A DNA stretch of 64,000 bases, from positions 558,001-622,000 of the forward strand of contig NZ_MBTF01000012.1 of NCBI RefSeq assembly GCF_002013915.1, read 5' to 3'. The notes beneath the pieces were generated by a model. The model was not told the DNA's origin. It ran no database searches and saw only the letters and a list, made by a program, of their open reading frames with translations. This document shows, piece by piece, positions 55,895-64,000 of the stretch. The DNA comes from Mucilaginibacter pedocola. Its GTDB lineage: Bacteria; Bacteroidota; Bacteroidia; Sphingobacteriales; Sphingobacteriaceae. Both the position numbers and the translations under genes were made by a program. The number at the start of each line of letters is the position of its first letter. Positions within the stretch are counted from its first letter, which is position 1.

Positions 55895-56629
55895 ATGGCA
55901 CTGGAAAACGACAGCCTGTTACAGGCAGCAAATTATGTAGATGGGGAGATGAGCGCCGAAGAACGCGCGGAGTTCGAGCTGCAAATGCAGGCCGATGCCG
56001 AATTGCGCGAGTACGTAGCACAATACCGCGAGGCCAATACGGCACTACGCCGGTTTTTAGTGCCCGATAGCAATGCCGAGGCTTTAAAACAAACGCTCGG
56101 CAGCCTAAACCAGCAATACTTTAAGCCCGAGGCCAAAGTGGTATCGTTTGGAAATTATAGCCGTTGGCTAAGCGCGGTAGCTGCAGTGCTGATACTGGGT
56201 ATTATCGTTTTCAACCCTTTCCGTAGAGGGCTTTACGAGGAATATAACACAGCCACTACCATGTCGGTAGCAGAACGTGGCGACGGAGCCGAAACCAATT
56301 TGGAGAAAGCCGCCGCATTTTATAACAATAAAGAATTTACCAAAGCCGAAGGCCTGCTGGCGAAAGAGTATACTGCCGATACCAAAAACAGCCTTATAGC
56401 TTACTACTATGCGCTCACGCTAATAGAAGACAAGCAGGAAGCGAAGGCAAGAGAAATATTGCAGCAATTGTACAACGGCGAATCGGCATTTAAGTATGAT
56501 GCCGCCTATTACGTAGGACTGAGCTACGTGAAACAAAAGGATAACGCCAACGCCAAAGTGTGGCTGCAAAAGGTGGCCGCGGGTACATCAAACTATCAAA
56601 AAGCGCGGGAATTGTTAGGGAAGCTATAG
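55895..56629 (+). CDS. Putative anti-sigma factor with TPR periplasmic domain
   Basis: This 244-residue protein has a short cytoplasmic N-terminus (about 1-80; DSLLQAANYVDGEMSAEERAEFELQ, like zinc-free anti-sigma domains), one membrane helix (about 90-105; LSAVAAVLILGIIVFNPF) and C-terminal TPR helices (about 125-244; AAAFYNNKEFTKAEGLL, YYYALTLIEDKQEAKAREIL). Coupling to the sigma gene supports the anti-sigma role. The TPR part would lie in the periplasm, the same side as the TPR-CHAT protein encoded nearby. Confidence 0.75.
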   Translation: MALENDSLLQAANYVDGEMSAEERAEFELQMQADAELREYVAQYREANTALRRFLVPDSNAEALKQTLGSLNQQYFKPEAKVVSFGNYSRWLSAVAAVLILGIIVFNPFRRGLYEEYNTATTMSVAERGDGAETNLEKAAAFYNNKEFTKAEGLLAKEYTADTKNSLIAYYYALTLIEDKQEAKAREILQQLYNGESAFKYDAAYYVGLSYVKQKDNANAKVWLQKVAAGTSNYQKARELLGKL

Positions 56630-56633
56630 GCTA

Positions 56634-57212
56634 TTACGGCAGCTTTTGTTTCACCAATTCCAGGTTCTCTTCTTTCTTTTGCTGGCGAGATGTAATGGCC
56701 GTGTAGGTAAAGAAATGGTGTTTCTCCAGAAAGCGGACCTGAAGGGCATTCCATTCATCTTCTGTTTTTATTACGCCGAAAAAGGCCAACTCATCGAACA
56801 GGGTATTACCGATGGTAAAGAAATCATCGCGCCCCAGGTAATCCAGGTCTGCATCGGCAATAATTTGCTCTAAAAGGTTCTGCGGATTTTGAGGTATCTG
56901 GGTGGCCATTATCATGCCGCATACTTGTTTAATATCATCCGCAGAGTAGCCAAAACCCGGTAATGCTTCTTCCGCCATCCTGCACGATTCCTCTTCGTGG
57001 CCTGCAGCGCCTTTCAAAAAACCGGCATCGTGGTAGTACGCAGCGGTAAGCAAAAGCTTCATATCGTACTCCCCTATGCCTTCGGCCACGCCAATTTGCC
57101 GGGCCGAGCGTACCACATCCTGCGTATGCGCAAGGCAATGGTAAGTTAAATGGGCAGGTAATTCGCTGCTCAGTTTATTCAATATATATGCTGTTGCTTC
57201 CTCAAACTGCAT
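56634..57212 (-). CDS. HD-domain phosphohydrolase-like protein
   Basis: This 192-residue soluble protein has the HD fold: HCLAHTQDVVRSARQIGVAEG gives the first His, TAAYYHDAGFLKG gives the HD pair, GHEEESC gives a further His, and IIADADLDYLGRDD gives the last Asp. All metal ligands are present, so an active phosphohydrolase is likely. Substrates in the family range from nucleotides to cyclic dinucleotides. The start is the ATG at 57212; a GTG at 57227 is possible. It is convergent with the anti-sigma gene. Confidence 0.8.
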   Translation of the reverse strand: MQFEEATAYILNKLSSELPAHLTYHCLAHTQDVVRSARQIGVAEGIGEYDMKLLLTAAYYHDAGFLKGAAGHEEESCRMAEEALPGFGYSADDIKQVCGMIMATQIPQNPQNLLEQIIADADLDYLGRDDFFTIGNTLFDELAFFGVIKTEDEWNALQVRFLEKHHFFTYTAITSRQQKKEENLELVKQKLP

Positions 57213-57252
57213 CTCGCTCTTCTTCACCCGGTTTATTGGCTGCGGTAAATAT

Positions 57253-57292
57253 AAAAAAAGGTGCCGCTAACCAAAGTTAACAGCACCTTTTA
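57253..57292 (-). terminator. Rho-independent terminator of katG
   Basis: On the minus strand, AAAGGTGC and GTTA pair with TAGC/GCACCTTT across a short loop, ending in a run of T residues (TTTTTTTAT). It lies 24 bases past the katG stop. Confidence 0.85.
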
Positions 57293-57315
57293 AATTATTC
57301 AGGAAATATATCAGC

Positions 57316-59664
<2,349 letters not shown>

Positions 59665-59821
59665 CTAATCGAATTATTCTATATCAAATAGGCAAAAATG
59701 ATAAGCATTGCACAGACCTCAACCTGCTGTATGGCAAGCGGGTGTTCTTTAATTATCATACAAAATAAACCACCGGCAGGCGGTTTTGTTCGGGGAAATC
59801 AGTAGCAAGCACAACCATCGG

Positions 59822-60490
59822 CTATTCTGCTTTCAGGGCTTTCTGCGCGTCTTTAGCCTTCAGCAGAGTAACCTTCATCGGTACGGGGGTATCGGGGTTA
59901 CCATCTTTATTCACTTTTACGGCTGTTACTTTATCAATAAAGTCGATACCTTTTACTATTTCGCCAAACACGGTGTAATGCTGATCAAGCGAAGGCGTAC
60001 CGCCAACGGTGTTATAAACTTTGCGCTGCTCTTCGATAAAATGGTTGTGGTATCGTTTTTCGATGGCATCCAGTTGCTCGTTTGTATAAGTGCGCCCGTC
60101 AACAAAGTAGATCTGCGTGGTAAATGATGCCTGGGTTTTGTTATCGTCCCTCCCCATAGCCAATATGCCGCGCTTATGGTAAAGGTTAGGGCGTAATTCG
60201 GCAGCTATCCATTTTTGCTCGGCATTGCGCACGTGCAGGCTATCGTAAAGCGAATCCTGGTCTCCGCCCTGTATCACAAAACCTTTCAATATGCGGTTAA
60301 AGGTGGTTTTGTCCCAATAACCCATTTTGGCCAGGCGGATAAAGTTATCGCGATGCACGGGTGTTTCGTTATAAAGCTTTACGATACACCATGCCTGCGG
60401 TGTTTCAATTTTTACGTATTGTTCTGCCTTTTGGGCGAAGGTGGCTATGCTTATTAGAAGTAAAAGAGCAACGATGCAGGCTTTTTTCAT
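59822..60490 (-). CDS. Periplasmic cyclophilin-type peptidyl-prolyl isomerase
   Basis: This 222-residue protein has a signal peptide (KKACIVALLLLISIATFAQ) and a cyclophilin barrel: ETPVHRDNFIRLAKMGYWDKTTFNRILKGFVIQGGD near residues 45-80, then GILAMGR, ASFTTQIYFVD and HYTVFGEIVKGIDFIDKV. The catalytic Arg is the one in FNRI. The start is the ATG at 60490, where the signal peptide begins. It should assist folding of periplasmic or outer-membrane proteins. Confidence 0.92.
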   Translation of the reverse strand: MKKACIVALLLLISIATFAQKAEQYVKIETPQAWCIVKLYNETPVHRDNFIRLAKMGYWDKTTFNRILKGFVIQGGDQDSLYDSLHVRNAEQKWIAAELRPNLYHKRGILAMGRDDNKTQASFTTQIYFVDGRTYTNEQLDAIEKRYHNHFIEEQRKVYNTVGGTPSLDQHYTVFGEIVKGIDFIDKVTAVKVNKDGNPDTPVPMKVTLLKAKDAQKALKAE

Positions 60491-60657
60491 GAGATATGAT
60501 GGTAAAGATGCCAATTTAAGCAAATGGCGATAAAGCCAAAGCCCAAATGCCTTTAAATTTCATAAAAAAGCACTTGCCCGTTAAATACTTTACTTCTATA
60601 TTTGCCGCCCGACAAATCGCCAACCAAGCATTAAAATTTGGTATAGGTTTGTTACTC

Positions 60658-60744
60658 GGAGAGGTGTCAGAGTGATCGAATGTGCCTGATTCGAAATCAG
60701 GTGTACTGTAACAGGTACCGGGGGTTTGAATCCCTCCCTCTCCG
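60658..60744 (+). tRNA. tRNA-Ser (anticodon CGA)
   Basis: The acceptor arm GGAGAGG pairs with CCTCTCC. The anticodon arm CCTGA-TTCGAAA-TCAGG places CGA at 34-36. A long variable arm (TGTACTGTAACAGGTACC region) and the T arm GGGGGTTTGAATCCCTC mark a class II serine tRNA. It reads UCG codons. CA follows, with no full encoded CCA. The integrase gene 195 bases downstream suggests the 3' end is an attachment site. Confidence 0.95.
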
Positions 60745-60767
60745 CAATTAGTATATCAAGTTTTTGA

Positions 60768-60801
60768 AAAACGCTTCAAATCATAGGATTTGGGGCGTTT
60801 T
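60768..60801 (+). terminator. Hairpin terminator after tRNA-Ser
   Basis: AAAACGCTTCAAATC pairs with GATTTGGGGCGTTTT (13 of 15 positions) over a short loop, ending in TTTTCTG. It probably ends the tRNA transcript. Confidence 0.75.
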
Positions 60802-60846
60802 CTGTTTACAGACAACGCATCCGAACGCAATACATCTCGATCTGGT

Positions 60847-60895
60847 CGAGACCTCTTGCGAGACCTGTTGGTCTCCCGTAATTTTAGGTCTCGCG
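60847..60895. repeat. Four GAGACC/GGTCTC repeats before the integrase
   Basis: CGAGACCT (60847) and GCGAGACCT (60858) are direct copies; GGTCTC (60870) and AGGTCTCGCG (60886) are inverted copies. They lie between the tRNA and the integrase gene, where recombinase or excisionase arm sites are normally found. Confidence 0.6.
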
Positions 60896-60938
60896 AAACC
60901 GCTAAATGTTTATTTATTAACTTTTAATTGTTAAAGCG

Positions 60939-62183
60939 ATGATCAGGACCGTCTGTATCAACTTCTCTTTGAAGAAGTCAAAAACCCTCAATAACGGGAC
61001 AGCTCCCGTTTACTTAAGATTGACCGTTGCCGGTGAACGTGTCGAATTTACCACCCGACGCTATATAAAACCGGAGCGGTGGAATTCCGATATCCAAAAA
61101 ATGACCGGCACCAATGATGAGGCCAGGGTGTTCAATAATTACTTAAAGACACTGGAGCAAAAAGTATTTGAGGAGCACAGGCTCATGTTGGACGCGAAGT
61201 CACCGGTCACTGCTGAAAATTTAAGAGATAGATTATTAGGTAAGGCGAACGTAAAGCGTTCCAAAATGCTTGTTCCTATTTTTCAGGAGCATAACAAACG
61301 TATAAAGTCCCTGATCGGGAAGGAATATGCTGCCGGGACCTTGGAACGTTACGAGACCAGTCTTAAACATACCATTGATTTTATGCAATGGCAGTACAAG
61401 AAGAATGACATAGATATCGTTGAGATCGATCATGAGTTCATTACTTCTTATGATTTTTACCTGCGTTCGGAAAGGCATTGCTGCAATAATACAGCTGTCA
61501 AGTACTTAAAGAATTTTAAAAAGGTCATCCGGATCTGCATCGCTAATGGCTGGTTGGATAAAGACCCGTTCGTCAATTATAAACCCAAGGTGAAGGAAGT
61601 GATCAGGCATTACCTGACAGCTGAGGAAATACAAGTCATCACAGAAAAACAGTTGGTCAGTTACCGCCTGGATCAGGTAAGGGATGCTTTCCTGTTCAGT
61701 TGCTTTACAGGTTTGGCTTATGCAGATGTTAAAAAGCTAAAAAGGTCAGAGATTATTAAAGGCATAGACAAACAACAGTGGATAGTAACCAGCAGGCAAA
61801 AAACAGATACTGCTTCCCGCATACCATTATTGCCGATCGCCTTGCAGATCCTAAAAAAATATGAGGACAATATCGAATGCCTTCACCATGACCGGGTACT
61901 GCCTGTATTGTCCAACCAAAAAATGAACAGCTACCTGAAAGAGATCGCTGACGTATGTGGCATAAGTAAGGAATTAACCTACCATATCGCTCGGCACACT
62001 TTTGCTACATCAGTTACACTGGCTAATGGTGTTTCCATCGAAAGTGTATCTAAAATGCTTGGCCATAAAAACATTCGCACCACGCAACATTACGCAAAGA
62101 TCTTAGATGCCAAAGTCAGTGAGGATATGGCGCTCCTCAAAAATAAACTTGATAGCAAGAAAAAAAACGAAGTACAAATTTAA
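60939..62183 (+). CDS. Tyrosine recombinase/integrase of the island
   Basis: This 414-residue protein has an N-terminal arm-binding domain (INFSLKKSKTLNNGTAPVYL), a SAM-like core-binding domain (about 110-210) and the catalytic domain. Catalytic residues: Lys in SRQKTDTASRIPL, the H-x-x-R in YHIARHTFATS, and His/Tyr in LGHKNIRTTQHYAKI. At the first Arg position it has CFTGLAYADVKKL, without Arg, as in IntDOT-type integrases of Bacteroidota elements. It lies next to tRNA-Ser and so probably integrates there. Codon choice in this region (more ATC, GTC and GAT-rich contexts) looks different from the preceding genes. Confidence 0.92.
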   Translation: MIRTVCINFSLKKSKTLNNGTAPVYLRLTVAGERVEFTTRRYIKPERWNSDIQKMTGTNDEARVFNNYLKTLEQKVFEEHRLMLDAKSPVTAENLRDRLLGKANVKRSKMLVPIFQEHNKRIKSLIGKEYAAGTLERYETSLKHTIDFMQWQYKKNDIDIVEIDHEFITSYDFYLRSERHCCNNTAVKYLKNFKKVIRICIANGWLDKDPFVNYKPKVKEVIRHYLTAEEIQVITEKQLVSYRLDQVRDAFLFSCFTGLAYADVKKLKRSEIIKGIDKQQWIVTSRQKTDTASRIPLLPIALQILKKYEDNIECLHHDRVLPVLSNQKMNSYLKEIADVCGISKELTYHIARHTFATSVTLANGVSIESVSKMLGHKNIRTTQHYAKILDAKVSEDMALLKNKLDSKKKNEVQI

Positions 62184-62186
62184 ACA

Positions 62187-62211
62187 AGGTTGTCACGGTT
62201 TGTGACAACCT
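62187..62211. promoter_or_regulatory. Hairpin or operator between integrase and ORF6N gene
   Basis: AGGTTGTCAC and GTGACAACCT are perfect inverted copies with GGTTT between. It lies just after the integrase stop and 19 bases before the ORF6N start. No T-run follows, so an operator fits as well as a terminator. Confidence 0.5.
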
Positions 62212-62229
62212 CTCTAATTCATTTTAGTA

Positions 62230-62775
62230 ATGACAGACAATTTATTGACTCCCGACGAGATAATCTCCAGTAAGATATATTATATAAGAGGACATAAAGT
62301 AATGCTCGACTACGACCTGGGCGAGCTTTACGAAGTTGAGACCAAACACCTCAAACGGCAAGTGAGAAGGAATATAGAACGATTTGCCGACGAAGATTTT
62401 ATGTTTGAGCTTACTCCCGATGAGTATAAAACCTTAAGGAGCCATTTTGGCACCTTAAAGCAAGGTCAACATTTTAAGTATGCCCCAATGGCCTTTACCG
62501 AACTGGGAATTAGTATGCTTTCAAGTGTTTTGAACAGCACGGCAGCGATACAGGTAAATCGCCGTATCATGAGAATATTTGTCAATATTAGAAAAGCGCT
62601 GGCAGATACAATAGAAATCAGGCTGGAAATCGAAAAAATTAAAAATGAAATTTTCAATCAAGGGAAAAACATGGAAATCCTGTTTAGTTACCTTGATGAG
62701 CTTTCGACCAAACTGGAAAAGCAACAACCGCCAGCGGAAAAGCGGAAGCGAATCGGTTACAAGCCCGATGAATAA
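62230..62775 (+). CDS. ORF6N domain-containing protein
   Basis: This 181-residue protein starts with the ORF6N DNA-binding domain (about 8-100): IYYIRGHKVMLDYDLGELYEVETKHLKRQVRRN, then FADEDFMFELT. The rest (about 120-165) is a helical coiled coil and a basic end (KRKRIGYKPDE). ORF6N proteins are found in phages and integrative elements of Bacteroidota and are thought to regulate or respond to DNA events. It follows the integrase by 46 bases. Confidence 0.85.
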   Translation: MTDNLLTPDEIISSKIYYIRGHKVMLDYDLGELYEVETKHLKRQVRRNIERFADEDFMFELTPDEYKTLRSHFGTLKQGQHFKYAPMAFTELGISMLSSVLNSTAAIQVNRRIMRIFVNIRKALADTIEIRLEIEKIKNEIFNQGKNMEILFSYLDELSTKLEKQQPPAEKRKRIGYKPDE

Positions 62776-63151
62776 GCTCAATTGTCCCCGATTCTATAAT
62801 TGTATGCTAAGCGATTTTAGCTCGAAATCCGCTGATTAACCATATTAACTTCGGTATTACGCTCGGTCAATGAACAAATATAAAATTTGACAGATTCGGA
62901 AGATTTAAAATTAAACCAGAATGGACGGGGATTATCTATGATATCGTTAGGTCGCATAAATTTACTAAAACTTATTCGTTTTAAACAAATTAGCCTGTAG
63001 ATTTTAGCATTCCGGAGCCGCCCACGATGCCGGCCTTTTAAAATTTTGCTGGCAACCGCTAAAACCGCCATGAAAGCTGGCACGGGCGTTTTTAAGTTTT
63101 ATGGGTTCTTGCTTGGATTTTTCAGAAATTGCATCTCTAAACCTGGATTCT
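62776..63151. other. 376-base spacer, no gene recognised
   Basis: No frame with protein-like composition was found on either strand. The left half is AT-rich; from about 63010 it turns GC-rich (GGAGCCGCCCACGATGCCGG). The region must hold the promoter of the DUF4062-like gene that begins at 63152, but no promoter motif was clear. Confidence 0.6.
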
Positions 63152-64000
63152 ATGAAGTTTACAAACGTTCCGCAATTCCAACTATTCATATCCTGCCCCG
63201 GTGATGTCGATGAAGAACGCGTCCGCATTACCGAAATTTGCCGCAACCTGGAAACGACCTTCCGCGAGATGCGTCAGCCCATCAGCCTCATCCCACTTTA
63301 CTGGAAAGATATTGTCGGTGAATACGGGGATATGCGGCCCCAAACATTGATCAACCGTGTATTCAGCGACTACGGATTTTATGTCGGGCTGCTTTGGAAG
63401 CGCTTCGGAACGCCTACCGAAATGGAAGATGGCCAGACCTTCGACTCAGGCACCGAAGAAGAATTCTACCTTGCCACGGAAAGAAAGGAAGCAGGCGAGG
63501 ATATCACGATCTATTTCTTTTTCAAGGCCCCGGGTGATCCGCCAGTTGGGGCATACGAACTGGAGCAATACAACAAGGTACTGGCTTTTAAAAAAAAGAT
63601 ACAGCCCAACGGGTGGGTCAACTACTTTGAGAATGCCGTTCAGCTAACCGATAAACTTACATCCCGGCTAACCTCCGGCATACATAACAAGATCAGGGAG
63701 GAGAAGATCGAGGCGAAGTCTGAAATCGTAGATAAAGCGGGGACGAGGCCGGACATGCCTACTCTGGAGGCGCTGGCTGAGTTTGTCGCTGAAACCAGGG
63801 AAGTACCACCGGTGGAGGCTCCTATTGCCAGGACTGTTACCCTGGAAGGGGAAGACCCATTTTTGCATTTCTTTTCCCTGGGTAGCTGCCAGCAAACGCT
63901 TGCGGCACTGACAGATACCCACAAGCACCTCGCCTTGCTGGGTAACGCCGGCTCGGGCAAATCCACCGAGTTGGTCCGGCTGGTTGAACATTTCCAGCAC
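63152..64000 (+). CDS. DUF4062-like/P-loop NTPase (STAND-type), 3' end outside window
   Basis: An uninterrupted frame from the ATG at 63152 to the window end gives 283 residues. Residues about 8-160 match the DUF4062 pattern: FQLFISCPGDVDEERVRI at the start, then INRVFSDYGFYVGLLWKRFG and SGTEEEFYLA, a Rossmann-like layout near TIR/SIR2-type effector folds. After a linker, residues about 245-283 show EGEDPFLHFFSLGSC and a Walker A motif LLGNAGSGKSTE. DUF4062 followed by a NACHT-like NTPase is an arrangement seen in STAND conflict and anti-phage proteins. The rest of the NTPase and any sensor repeats lie beyond the window. An anti-phage role is inferred from family architecture and the island context. 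Confidence 0.8.
   Translation, partial: MKFTNVPQFQLFISCPGDVDEERVRITEICRNLETTFREMRQPISLIPLYWKDIVGEYGDMRPQTLINRVFSDYGFYVGLLWKRFGTPTEMEDGQTFDSGTEEEFYLATERKEAGEDITIYFFFKAPGDPPVGAYELEQYNKVLAFKKKIQPNGWVNYFENAVQLTDKLTSRLTSGIHNKIREEKIEAKSEIVDKAGTRPDMPTLEALAEFVAETREVPPVEAPIARTVTLEGEDPFLHFFSLGSCQQTLAALTDTHKHLALLGNAGSGKSTELVRLVEHFQH

Noticed and set aside
63008..63151. A small gene before the DUF4062-like gene
   Set aside because: Frames are broken by stops within about 20 codons and no start codon with a plausible protein was found.

Overview
The window comes from a chromosome of the phylum Bacteroidota, most likely family Sphingobacteriaceae and close to Mucilaginibacter. This genus-level call is an inference. 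It rests on a SusC/SusD polysaccharide utilisation locus, many lipoproteins with PKD domains, weak ribosome binding sites, CheB/CheR-PAS-kinase giants, a YYY/LuxR-type one-component regulator, and intergenic palindromic repeats of the kind common in this group.

Layout. 1-7.3 kb: the end of a sulfatase, a LacI-type regulator, and a minus-strand GlcNAc operon (transporter, NagA, NagB-like deaminase, GH20 hexosaminidase, CBM9-like protein) with a perfect 30-bp palindrome directly before its first gene. 7.4-20.3 kb: a beta-glucan utilisation locus (SusC, SusD, two surface glycan-binding lipoproteins, two GH16 laminarinase-type enzymes) with a divergent propeller/YYY/LuxR regulator. 20.3-26 kb: an AraC regulator divergent from a carboxylesterase gene broken by one in-frame TAG, an aldo/keto reductase, a cupin and an NTF2-like protein, then a GH43 enzyme. 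26-37 kb: signalling genes (a phytochrome photosensory protein in tandem with a 1600-residue CheB-CheR-PAS-histidine kinase, a CHASE3 histidine kinase, a lone receiver) and an alcohol dehydrogenase. 37-40 kb: an esterase, a GNAT-like protein and a metallo-hydrolase. 40.2-48.9 kb: a nine-gene minus-strand operon that appears to make an unusual nonulosonate-like surface sugar: a glycosyltransferase-like protein, an SpsF-like nucleotidyltransferase, a split transketolase, a GSA-aminomutase-like aminotransferase, an SDR, a HAD-NeuB fusion, a membrane hydroxylase and an SMR transporter. 49-57 kb: a TPR-CHAT putative protease, a PKD/beta-barrel protein and a lipoprotein, divergent from an ECF sigma factor and a TPR-bearing putative anti-sigma factor; then an HD-domain protein. 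57-60.5 kb: KatG and a periplasmic cyclophilin.

60.6-64 kb is a mobile island edge. A tRNA-Ser(CGA) gene is followed by a tyrosine recombinase, an ORF6N-domain protein and the first 283 codons of a DUF4062-like/P-loop NTPase. That last gene runs off the window and looks like a STAND-type conflict (possibly anti-phage) protein.

The most promising undescribed systems are the transketolase-containing nonulosonate-like operon with its SAF-less HAD-NeuB fusion, the sigma/anti-sigma/TPR-CHAT neighbourhood, and the DUF4062 NTPase in the tRNA-Ser island. Functions are read from motifs and gene order only. Domain boundaries are approximate, and no database search was run.
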